64,000 bases of DNA from Plantago major (taxonomy: Eukaryota > Streptophyta > Magnoliopsida > Lamiales > Plantaginaceae): contig CM048840.1 in assembly GCA_026545765.1 (NCBI GenBank), positions 85,960,877 to 86,024,876 on the forward strand, read 5' to 3'. Positions 10,944 to 21,292 of this stretch are shown here, one piece after another. The translations under genes and the position numbers were made by a program. A model generated the notes under the pieces. The model worked only from the letters and a program-made list of their open reading frames with translations, ran no database searches and had not been told where the DNA came from. The stretch's first letter is position 1; every line of letters starts with the position of its first letter.

Positions 10944-13900
10944 TTACTCCTTCAAGAAATTCCCAATTTGTACCATCGCCTATCCACATGACAACATAAG
11001 ATTAGCCACAGCAAGATGAAGCAGACATTGCATCTGAAAAAGAAGGAAAAGGTAAAAAAAAAAAAAAAGTTAATCGTAGGTGAAAATTGGAGATGGGCGG
11101 ACCTCAATAGCAATTTCAGTTGGTGTGATATTGCATACATCTTGATACCCAAGTTTCAGAGCAATATCTGTATAAAAGATAATCATTTGCATCACCCAGC
11201 AAGACGAAATGACAGTTGATTTAAACAACTATGCGATAAAAAGAATATAATTATAGACGAGTAGCCGGGGGGCAATTTTACTTTCTAGAGAAACTCTCGC
11301 ATTGGCATTTTCATATGCTTCACCCCTCTCTTTGAAAAGGATAGATAACCGCTTCATCGCCTACAAATATCAGAAGAAGATGAGATGACATAGAAGCAGT
11401 TGAAATGTTAATAAGTATAGAGTTACGAGCATATACAGAAAGTGCTCATTTATTGGAAAATTCTTACAGAAAGTGCACGTATGTGGGATACTGTGGCTGA
11501 ATTTATCTGCAAGTCTAAAAAAGTCGCCATAGACACATTCCATATATGCAATAGACTCTATAAGCATGTAAATGAATTTCAGACGAAAGAGAAATGCACA
11601 GCTCACAATTTAGGTCTAAGCTCTAAGGTCAGAATTTCTAAGTTTTCTTACAGTGGCATTAGCAGATCTATACATGACATCATTAATTTTGTTTTTTTTC
11701 CGTTTTGGGTGGGTCAGTTTAAGGTGGATGGTGTTCTAGTCCAGAGCAATGGATAACTTCCAGGATCGAAGAGGATTAAAAGAATTTAACATGCACCAAG
11801 CTTCAAGGGTCAAGTGATATTATGCTGAGAGCGATGTTAACCTACCTTAGTATAAGGATCTCCAGCCTCATGATCCAACAGGGGTCGGGATTTGGTTCCA
11901 ACCGCTGCAATTCTTCGAGCCAAGGCCTCCACTGGCACATCTAGCCAAACGCTAATACCTTTGTGCATGTGCCTCCTAGTTATCAGAAAAGGTCAAATTA
12001 TCTATCAATATGCAATAGACTGGCCAGTGGCGAATTGACTGCGAAAAAAGTTACCAAAGCCTCCTTACCAATTTACAGGCCTAACAACAGCACCACCACC
12101 TGTGGACACAACTAAGTGGTGCATTGAGGAGAGCTTGTGCAATACCTCGGTCTGAAACAGAAAAGATGAACCTTACTTGCAGTAAAAAAAAAACAATAAT
12201 ATTGGATGAATAAGTTTTTCCATCTCAACTAAGATTGAAATCTCACCTAGAACAGGTGAACTAGACCTGTTGCTGAAATTTATTAACTGTATTTCCAAAA
12301 GGTTTGCAAGAATGCATTTCATATCAGATGCATAATACTAGTGCATGTGGGTGCATAAGAACTTCAGACAGGTAGACAACGTATTATATGTATCACATCG
12401 GGGTAAGAGTTCTCCAAACAGATCTTTTTATATAACTTACAATTTTAAAGCCTTAAAGGAACTTATCAGTGTTCACCAACCTCATTATCTCTGAAGAAGC
12501 TCTCACCATGTAACTTGAAGATTTCTGCCACGCTAGTCCCACCAACAGCCTGCTCTATTAGTGCATCACTGAAACATCACAATAAACAAGATTTGTGTTT
12601 AAGAGGATTCCATGTTACATGGCTGTGGTGTTTATTTTGCACCACAGACACTAAAATTACTAAAAGCAAATGCAAAAATGGTCATTAGGGGCTAACCAGT
12701 CATAAAATGAATAGCCAAGGGCTTCAGACATAACCTTACCCACCGTCGTTTTCCCAGATCCCATCATTCCTGCATCATATTAAACAAGTCTCAAAATGCA
12801 ATTGACTCAGAACAACATTAGTCACAGAATTACTAGAATGTGCACCCACCTACAAGGTATATACAACGTCCATTTAGATATGGTTCAACCTCTTCTGATT
12901 TTTTCTGCAATAGCAATAACAATGAGTCAAAACTGGAACCGGATGAATCCTGGGGTGCCACATGGCAGAGACAGACATTTAATGGCTTTACATGGAAAAA
13001 TTAGTTGGATGGAAGTTCCAAAAAATATACCTTTAAGATTTCCGATTTTTCAACTGATGTCTGAACTCCTTGGTCAAGTACTGAAGCATAGAAAGGAAGA
13101 GAAAGGAGGCAATTAGTGATCTATTTTTCAAAAAAAATAGTTTATTTCGAGTTTTTTCCTATTGAGAAGCCAATTGTTTCACATATTAACAAAAGAAAAC
13201 ACAATGATAAACGGACAGTTAAAACTTCTCTGAAACAATACCATCTCTCCCATCCCACTTTCCTCAAGTGAGATAGATAACCAAATTGCAACATAGAGCA
13301 TTTACATAGGATTTACGCAAATGATTACTTGCTGCACCATTGAATCAGCAAAGTAACAACCCAAATAAATTCTTTACAAACTTCCAGTCCGTGCTAGAAA
13401 CACCCTTGGAAGTTGAAACATCTACTGTTTCTCTCATTCCATATGCACCACACAATGCAACAGTGTATAACATTCCTCAAAGTATTTTTATCTCTAGCTC
13501 TCAAGTTCCTTCTCCAAGCCCTGAGCATGTCCACCACTTTGCTTGGCATAGGCCAATACAAATTACAAATTTTAAAAATAGAATCCCAGTGGATCCGAGC
13601 CATTTTACAATTAAGAAGCAAGTGATGAACAGATTTTTTTATCATTCGTAAGCATGATGAATAATCATCACTTTAAGCTCAGATGTGCAATAGCCTACCT
13701 TCAGCAGTCATGCCTTCAGTAAGCATAGCACATAATATCTCTCGATATTTATGTTCTTTATAGTTACATTCCATAAAAACTAGAAAATATTACTCAAGAA
13801 AAAGAACTGGTGGCTATAATTTACTCTGTTGCCCATCCATATGTGCTGAATGTTATACAACATTTCCAATGTTGAAGAAACAGCCAGAAGAAGGAAAATT

Positions 13901-14532
13901 GCAGTTTTCATTTGATGCCGGGCTGGCTTATAGAATTAATGTCCCCAGCCTATTTCTCACCAAGTAACATGTTGCAACGAATTACAAGAAATTCAACTTA
14001 AAAAGTTGCTTAAGATGAGTTTTAAACATGTTAGGGGCTTGTGATACAATCTCTTGCCATGCTAAACAGCAGTTCATGATTGTGTCAGTAATTATGTATC
14101 TGTAAAATTCTAGCTTTTTCATTGAATGGGTTAACAACATTCTCAAATTAAACTATTACCAGATTGCAACAAATTCATATTACAATATCCAACACAACTC
14201 ATAATGATCCACTCAAAGTTCTCAATACACTAGCTAAAAAGCAAGTATAAGAAATAACCTCACATTTAATCATGCAGATGCTACTTACAAAAAAACAAGA
14301 GAATGGATGAGTTAGAACTACCTGGAATCTGTTGCAAACAACACGAAACCTTCAATAGTACGACACGCTGATTTCTTGATTTCCTAGTCGACAAACAACA
14401 AGACACCGGTGTCTGGTATAATCTATGTTCACCAGACTTCTGAAACAAGTGCAAACTGGTAGGTTTTCTTGCAACCTTTTGCAAGTTTACACATGTTCCT
14501 AATTGCAATCCTTGTGAAACTTTTACTTCCAT
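10944..14532 (-). CDS. SK: Shikimate kinase, plastid-targeted
   Basis: The enzyme phosphorylates shikimate with ATP in the plastid shikimate pathway to aromatic amino acids. Exons on the - strand: 14532-14322, 13080-13031, 12904-12850, 12769-12697, 12568-12481, 12151-12069, 11975-11846, 11360-11282, 11167-11103 and 10979-10944. All have GT-AG borders and matching phases, giving 870 nt and 289 aa, close to other plant enzymes (about 300 aa). The first 80 or so residues form a Ser/Arg/Lys-rich, acid-poor transit-type leader. The kinase core has a Walker A loop GMMGSGKTT (residues 106-114), YDCDALIEQ with the shikimate-binding Asp, FRDNE, the glycine-rich [10 protein letters not shown] and the lid segment with SRPLL. 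The start is the first ATG of a long leader exon; an upstream UTR intron is possible. Intron 1 is large (1.2 kb) and carries a LINE remnant. Confidence 0.95.
13394..13645 (-). mobile_element. LINE remnant (zf-RVT segment) inside shikimate kinase intron 1
   Basis: The - strand translation has [20 protein letters not shown] and then [14 protein letters not shown]. This is the zinc-binding region found at the end of plant LINE reverse transcriptases (HLLLHC...WDLIF...WTIWRERNRR). Only about 80 residues remain; no tail or target duplication was resolved. It lies in the same orientation as the host gene. Confidence 0.75.
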
Positions 14533-15291
14533 GCTCTATCACTCCTTGTATCTCCAAAAGACTGCTGCAATTCCACAGAAGAACATATGAAGATCAATTT
14601 GGTGTACAGCAATGCCACTACAAACAAAGTGTTGGCATTAATGTATTACAAAGAGACTCAACAAAACTCATTGTTTTAAGTTGTAATAAATTTACAAAGA
14701 TACAAGCTTTTTCAATCTATTCTACTCCTTACAGTAAAACTGCAGAGTCTGAGCATCAACAGACCAAAAACAAGCTGAATTGAACAACCCCACAATATAA
14801 AAGGAAAAGAAAATTAGCTAGAAAAACACAAGGAGTAGAAGGAAACAGAAAAGAATACATTTTGATTCAAGAATCATGTCAATACGAGCAAATAATTGTA
14901 AGGTAGAGCAGAACACGAAAGGGGATTTTGCATAAAGGACACGAAAAAAAGGTGAAGAATTAAACGGCCTGGTTACCAGAATTGATTGAAGTTTGCAAAG
15001 CTTTATTGGGAAATCCTTGAGAGATTGATGGTTGATTTAACAATCTTACTCTAAATTTGTTCTGATTTGGCTTTCATGCAACAGAGAAGAAGAACAACTC
15101 TGCGGTAGTAGGTAGGTGGAGAGTTTGGGAGCTGCTTATTTTTATTTTATTTTTTGGTACAATTGTGAGTTTGATTTGCCAACTCAAATGGACTTTGGTT
15201 GGTAAAGTGCATTTTTGCCCATCAACTTCATTGTGTGTTTGGTGGGAGTTATTTTTCCTTCAAAATTTCAACCAACTCATATCAAAGGAGC

Positions 15292-15980
15292 AGAGTCCCA
15301 AATCGAGGCCCATCCTTGAGGCGCTGGGGTGCGCCCCAAAATTTGGGGCGTTCAAATCCATTTTTTTTATTTTTTTTTTTTGTTTTTTCTTTTCTTTTCT
15401 TGTTTCTTTATATATAATTTATTTTTATTTTCTATTTTTGTTTTTTTATTTCTATTCCTTTTCTACTTTATCTTTTTTATTATTTTTTATTTTTCTTGAA
15501 TATTTCTATATGATAATAATTATATGTAGCAATAGAAATATACTTATACATTACTTTTAAAATTTAAAATACATATTAAATCACACTTGTAAAATGTAGT
15601 ATTTTAATTTTGTAATTTTCATTTTCAATTATTTTAATTTTCAATTTCAAGTATTGTAATTTTCAATTTTAAGTATTGTAGTTTTTTTTAAGTAATTTAA
15701 TTTTTATTTTCAAGTAATGTATTTTTAAAAAAATTAATGTAATTTTGTTATAATTAATTAACAACATTTAAAATCAATTCAAGAATAAAGTTTAAAAGGA
15801 CATGAGAAAAGAAAATAAAATGAATAATTAAGTTTGAAAGAAATGTTAAAAGAAAATAGATTTTGGGCCTCACTGTTGGAGTAGAGAACTGTGAAGAGTT
15901 GCAAAGTGAGTTGCAGTGAGTGTAATGCTGACGTGGCGGAGAGAGTGGGTTGCAGAGAGTTGCAACTGATGGAGATGGCC
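15292..15980. mobile_element. Harbinger-type MITE, left end lost, upstream of shikimate kinase
   Basis: This is a close copy of the element at 58349-59087, sharing the T-rich stretch and a long AT-rich body (about 15410-15860). Both also end with the same right arm: GGGCCTCACTGTTGGAG, GTGAAGAGTTGCAAAGTGAG, TGACGTGGCGGAGAG and the terminal GGAGATGGCC. TTA follows the right end. The left terminal repeat of the other copy (GGCTTTCTCCAGCAG) is not found here; homology begins near AGAGTCCCAA at 15292. The element lies just upstream of the probable 5' UTR of shikimate kinase. Confidence 0.75.
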
Positions 15981-16696
15981 TTACAACCGACGGTTTTTTA
16001 TTAACCGAATTAAAACCAATTAAGACTTTTTTTTTACGTTAAAAAGCACAAACGTTCTTTTTAATTGGCCCGTTTTTGCACTAAACCAAGTTATTTCAGA
16101 AAACCCTCAGCTAAATAAAATGAGTCTTTCATGTTTGAGAATAAGCAGTCGTAAATAAATAAAGAAAAAACTGTTTTGTGTGCGCAGATTTCTGCACAGT
16201 ATACATGTTTTCTAAAACTGATTTCGTCGGATTTAGCTAATTTTTTTAAAGAAGATTGCTAACATGCCATTCTATACTGTTCCTGGACGGATCTCCGTTT
16301 TGATATGTGAGTCATTCAAAATATGATGTAAATTAGGTTGTTTTTCGATTAGTTCACGGTTCTTGTTTTTCGTCTTCATTGATTTAAGGCAAGTGAAGTT
16401 TGATGTTCATTCATGGGAGTATTAATCTTGTTTTAGATACCGGAAATATATTTGTTTGATGCAACAGCTAGTTCGAGAACTAGTTGTTTGATCACTTTAA
16501 TTGTCGTGTGTATATATATATATATATATATAATTTTTAGTATAATAATTTATAAATTTTCACTAAGTTTATAATTCAATTTAAATCTCATTCGTTGATT
16601 TTACTTATTCAATTTGATCTCGTTGGCGTAAGTTTCTCCCTTTTATTTATTATTTTTAAATGTTTCAAAAAATCATAGATTCATTGAGTATGTGTA

Positions 16697-17354
16697 TACT
16701 ATTCTAAAAGAGAACTACCCAAAGGTAGTTGTTACACCAATTAATTTAATTTTGACCAATTGATTAATTTTGACTTTAAATTTCACCTATAAAAATAAAG
16801 CTAAAATGGAAAAAGAAAAAAAAAAGGGAGTTGTACATCATCTCCCACTACTTCCACCATTATAATCACCAAAATTTATATTTTTATTAATTACTCATAT
16901 AATTAACATATATTATGATTGAATTTTTTAGTATAAGTTTAAATATATATTATGATATTTATGTCATGCATATTTAAATTTTAATATTAGACTCATTTAT
17001 TTTATTTTACTATTCTAAAAGAGAACTACCCAAAGGTAGTTGTTACACCAATTAATTTAATTTTGACCAATTGATTAATTTTGACTTTAAATTTCACCTA
17101 TAAAAATAAAGCTAAAAAGGAAAAAGAAAAAAAAAGGGAGTTGCACATCATCTCCCACTACTTCCACCATTATAATCACCAAAATTTATATTTTTATTAA
17201 TTACTCATATAATTAACATATATTAAGATTGAATTTTTAATTAACTAAGTATAAGTTTAAATATATATTATGATATTTATGTCATGCATATTTAAATTTT
17301 AATATGAGACTCATTTATTTGGCACGTGAATTTTCACGTGCACAATTTTACTAG
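16697..17354 (+). mobile_element. Non-autonomous Helitron candidate with a 311-bp tandem duplication
   Basis: Two near-identical copies start with TACTATTCTAAAAGAGAACT at 16697 and 17008. Only the second continues into a perfect hairpin (GCACGTGAA-TT-TTCACGTGC, 17322-17341), followed ten bases later by CTAG (17351-17354) and T. A hairpin about 10 nt before CTRR with a T after it is the classic Helitron 3' end. The exact 5' end is not fixed; an AT|TC junction may lie within the shared start. A TA run at 16509-16532 lies upstream. Confidence 0.65.
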
Positions 17355-17360
17355 TATATA

Positions 17361-17797
17361 TATAAGTGGACAACTATTGAAATGGTGCAATTGAGTACTT
17401 AATTTAAGTTAAAATGTTAAATTGAACTCAATTGTAATATATATGATAAATTAAACTTTAATTACAAAACACAATCTGTTTAATCCAATTAAATTACAAG
17501 CCCTAATGCAACCCTAACAAAATCAATTTCTCATTTAAAAAAACTCAATGTGCTTTTCTCCAATTAAATTTCAAGCCCTTATTCAACCTCAACCAAATCA
17601 ATTTATCATAAGAAAACAACGATAACTAATCTTTCTTCTTCATCTTCTCCAATTGAATTAAAACTGATCAATTCGAAAAAATAGGACAATCCATTATCAG
17701 AAACAACGATATTACTTACCTTCATATAGTTTATTAATTATTTGTAAGTAGGTGCCACAATAACACGCATAGCGTATTCTTACGTTCTAATTTAATA
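17361..17797 (+). mobile_element. Helitron-derived relic
   Basis: AT-rich sequence starting TATAAGTGGACAACTATTGAA is shared with 36215-36360. Its later part (CCAATTAAATT, CAAGCCCT, AACAAAATCAATT, AACAACGATAAC, TGCCACAATAACACGC, AGCGTATTCTTACGTTCTA) is shared with 47880-48215. The GCATAGCGT...TTCTA tail resembles the degraded hairpin and CTAG of that relative. No coding capacity. A long TA microsatellite follows (about 17798-17868). Confidence 0.5.
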
Positions 17798-17831
17798 TAT
17801 ATATATATATATCTATATATATATCTATATC

Positions 17832-17870
<39 letters not shown>

Positions 17871-18319
17871 TATTGGTTGCTTGGATCCTACAACATTAAA
17901 AATATACTATCAATCATGTTATGTTAAGTCGTATTTTATATTGGAACTACCCTCTATATTTATATCAAATAGGATATGATGAAACTGAGGTAAATATAAT
18001 TCTGGACCATAAGTTATACTAGCATACAAATGTTTTCATATCATCCCCTTCTGTGTCATTTGTAGGGTTTGCTACAAACATTCTCAGTAGGCAGAACACA
18101 AGCACCACTATATGTATATCCACTTTTTCACACCATTCATTTCGTGTTGATTTTTGTTCCACACTTCATATGGTTCACAAGGCACTTGAAAGATTCAAAT
18201 TATGTACAACCAGTTCAATTATTGGTAGGAATAAAAAGGTTATCAAGAAATTTGGGACGAAAATGAAAGAAAAGTAGAAGTTTGAATATATAATATTGTT
18301 GTGATACCATTACCAACAA

Positions 18320-18391
18320 ATCAGAGTGGCGCAGCGGAAGCGTGGTGGGCCCATAACCCACAGGTCCCAGGATCGAAACCTGGCTCTGATA
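18320..18391 (+). tRNA. Initiator tRNA-Met (CAT)
   Basis: This 72-nt gene folds as a complete cloverleaf without an intron. The acceptor stem is ATCAGAG/CTCTGAT, the anticodon CAT is at 18352-18354, and three G:C pairs close the anticodon stem (GGG/CCC). The T-loop reads ATCGAAA rather than TTCRANNC. The A1:U72 pair, the three G:C pairs and A at position 54 identify the initiator rather than the elongator. The A box is TGGCGCAGCGG and the B box GGATCGAAACC. CCAACAA just upstream fits the CAA motif of plant tRNA genes. Confidence 0.97.
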
Positions 18392-18397
18392 TTTTTT
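18392..18397 (+). terminator. RNA polymerase III terminator of the initiator tRNA
   Basis: Six T residues directly follow the tRNA 3' end, with further T runs after them. Confidence 0.8.
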
Positions 18398-18430
18398 ATT
18401 TTTTTTGTATTTTTTCCTCATCTAGTTTAA

Positions 18431-19044
18431 GGCCATCTCCAACCCTCAAACTTCATCAAACTCTATTAAACTGCCACGTCACCATTCCACTAACAACAAA
18501 CCCAACCAAACTCTCCATCTCCAACCCTCAAACCCTATCATACTCACTTTTTCATTTTCTTTTCTCATTTCTTTTTAAACTACACTATTCTTTTTTCATT
18601 TCTTTTAAAACTTCTTAATTCATACTTCATATTTGTAACCTTTTTTATTTTCTTGAAGTGCATTTATTTTATGTAAGTTCGTTTTTTAGTGAAGTCGAAT
18701 ATATTAAATTTTACAATTATTGTTCTATATATAATTTATCAATTTTAAAATATATGAAACGTAAACAATAAATATTACCAATGAAAACGGAAAGAAAATA
18801 AAATGTGAAATAGAATGAAAAAGGAGAAAAGAAAACAAACAAAATAAAAGAGAAACAAAGAAAAGCAAAATGAAATTAAAAAATTTAAAAAAAAAAAAAG
18901 GAAAACCAACTTTCAACTCCATCAAATGCGTTTGAAATTTTCAAACGGGTTTGATGGAGTTTGTTATCAAACCATGGCTGGAGGGTGTAACAAACGTTTG
19001 ATGGCTCCATCAAACCTTCCACCATACGGCCGTTGGACATGGCC
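18431..19044. mobile_element. PIF/Harbinger (Tourist-like) MITE, 614 bp
   Basis: The left end GGCCATCTCCAACC and the right end CCGTTGGACATGGCC form an imperfect terminal inverted repeat. Both ends are flanked by TAA (18428-18430 and 19045-19047), the 3-bp duplication of PIF/Harbinger. Internal subterminal repeats of CATCAAAC and GTTTGATGG face each other. No transposase is present. Confidence 0.85.
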
Positions 19045-19433
19045 TAACTATTACCAAAAATTATTTTACTTCTCCTTTATTGTCCATTTTGCACTCTTAC
19101 TTCTAATCCGATATATATGGCAAAACTCATCTAGTTTAGCTATGACATCAAGAATCTTGCAAAAACTCTATTTGCAAAAGCTACATATATATAACAAGTC
19201 TTCCCATTGCACACAAGTTTCAAAATTTCAACATCAAACCATATTACACCTGCCCATACAAAAATCAAAACTTAGTAATCAATTCACTACCCATGAGTCG
19301 TGAATCAAACAATACAGCAACATCTTGGCTTTATCAGCTGAGTTTTATTGTTCCTTCTGGTGTGACACAGAAATAAGGCCACCAGAGTAAATTAGCTACA
19401 TTAGTATTCGACAACCAAAATCAATCAAAATTG

Positions 19434-21292
19434 TTATATGGACGCCACGACAGAGAGCTCAAGTCGTCCAGTCCATTCTTCCCCAGGCTTCAATGTGACT
19501 GGTTTCTCTATAGCAGCTGCGTCGACACAAAGCATCTGCTTGTACTCTTCGTCTCCAAAATCTGCTATGGCTTTCGATTTCTTTTCCCATGGATTCCAAA
19601 CCACTGTCATGACAATATGGACAATGGATTAGCCCACAGTTGAACAAAATATTGTCCATAACTTGATGTATAGCTATTAAGACTAAATTTAACACAATAA
19701 CTATACTCCATAGGGAAGCTTAACGATCTGACATGTTAATATCATTACCAACATCAGGAAGTCCTTCCTTTCGGATCACGAAAGTTTTCTTTTTCTCATG
19801 ATCAAATATAGCCACTGCATCGGATGAACTCAGATAAACTCGATCAATCTGTATATGATAAAATAGTAATTGTTAAAGATTATATACAGTGCTGAAATAG
19901 AAAAGGTAAGACCGAAAGAAGAGATTAGATTACCTCGGATTCAAACGTTAAAGCATCGCCTTGTTCTGTAAAACGTTCCTTGTTGCACAGGTTGTCAAGA
20001 TAGTCAAGAGTCTCCAATCCCTCTACTCTCACTTCACTGTTATTACAATAAAAGTTTCAGCTACTTTTATCTGGATGGTTTTACGCTATACAATAGACAA
20101 AAAATTTAGAATCTACTAAGATCATGTTTCCTATTAGATGTTGATGTTTTGAGGAGTATCTTCACCTGATATCTGAGACAGCGAAGTATGTGTGATACGC
20201 AAACGAGAAACTAAAGGGCTTGCAGTTGACATTCCTGAAACGTGATATCAAGTTGAGACATCCATCGACAGTCAGAAGCACCCTAAGACGGAATTCAAAG
20301 CTGGAAAACAACAAATTTTTCTTAAACAGTGACAGGAGCAAGCAAAAGGCCAAGCCTAACACTCATTAGACCTGAAATATATTAGTGGGACAGTACCAGA
20401 AATCGACACTTGAGAAGAACCAAAATATAAACAAATAAGCATATATGCTTTATGAACTAACCATGACCAGGAGAGTCCCAAGACTTACCTATGGGGCCAA
20501 ATTTTTAGATCATCATCAGTTGGTTTCAGTAGTAAGTCAATAAACGCATCGCTACTAGGATAAGAGGACTTGAGTGGTGGAGGGCTTTCATCAAAGACCC
20601 ACAATCGATTCCTTGCAAATCCATGTTGCTCCAGAGAACCACGGTTTCCAAACTTGAAATTAACCAAAAGACAAGTATACATCAGTTTTAATGCTACGAA
20701 AAGTAAGCGTAAAATCCTCATGGATTCTCGTCCAATGAATGACGTGCAGATTGCTAGGATACCTGTGGAAAACAAACAGGAATTCCTCCCCTGACTGCTG
20801 CAGGTGGCTTGAAAACTGCCTGCAATTGAACGAATATAAAAAACGAAATTATTTCTTGATCTCTAAATCAGCTTAATCTAACCTTCTATCATTCAATCAT
20901 CTACGTTGATAAGTTGGTCGAGGAAACAAGAAAAGAAATTCTCTGAAGTGTTAACATTCGATCGATTAAAGAGTCAGCAACACACCTTAGTACTAGTAAA
21001 TAACAATTCTTCACCACGTTCGGTTTTCCATGAAAGAACCTGTCCTCCATGAAGGCTGACCTGAAAAAGAATTAAAAATAAAAAATTGTTAACATTGAAA
21101 CCTCCAGATTCCCTCTAAACATAACAATCCTCTATAAACTTCCTAAGAAGAAATAACATAATGTAGACATGATCTAACCCGCCCTGATGCTCCGCGAGGA
21201 CTTGTGAGAATCACATGAGGAACTCCATTCCTGTCCTTGGTGATCTCAACAGCTGACCTATTGTTGACATATCCAGTAGAACTATGATCCAT
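19434..21292 (-). CDS. Glucose-6-phosphate 1-epimerase (aldose 1-epimerase family)
   Basis: The enzyme interconverts alpha and beta glucose 6-phosphate. Exons: 21292-21179, 21060-20986, 20819-20763, 20652-20489, 20300-20166, 20036-19934, 19848-19749 and 19603-19434. All borders are GT-AG and in phase, giving 918 nt and 305 aa, the usual length. Family landmarks in order are GVPHVILTSPRGAS, VSLHGGQVLSWKTERGEELLF, GGIPVCFPQFGNRGSLEQHGFAR (substrate-site Arg/His region), FSFSFAYHTYFAVSDI (conserved His), GLETLDYLDNL, AVAIFDHEKKKTFVI, VVWNPWEKKSKA, DFGDEEYKQMLCVDAAAI (catalytic Glu region) and LKPGEEWTGR. The start ATG gives a short N-terminus without a clear transit peptide, so a cytosolic enzyme is likely. 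Four codons remain after the conserved RLELSVV end. Confidence 0.95.

Noticed and set aside
15165-15560. Hydrophobic 131-codon open frame
   Set aside because: Runs through the T-rich MITE body; the apparent membrane segments are poly(T) artefacts.
18320-18391. Elongator tRNA-Met or tRNA-Ile (modified CAT)
   Set aside because: A1:U72, three G:C pairs in the anticodon stem and an ATCGAAA T-loop specify the initiator.
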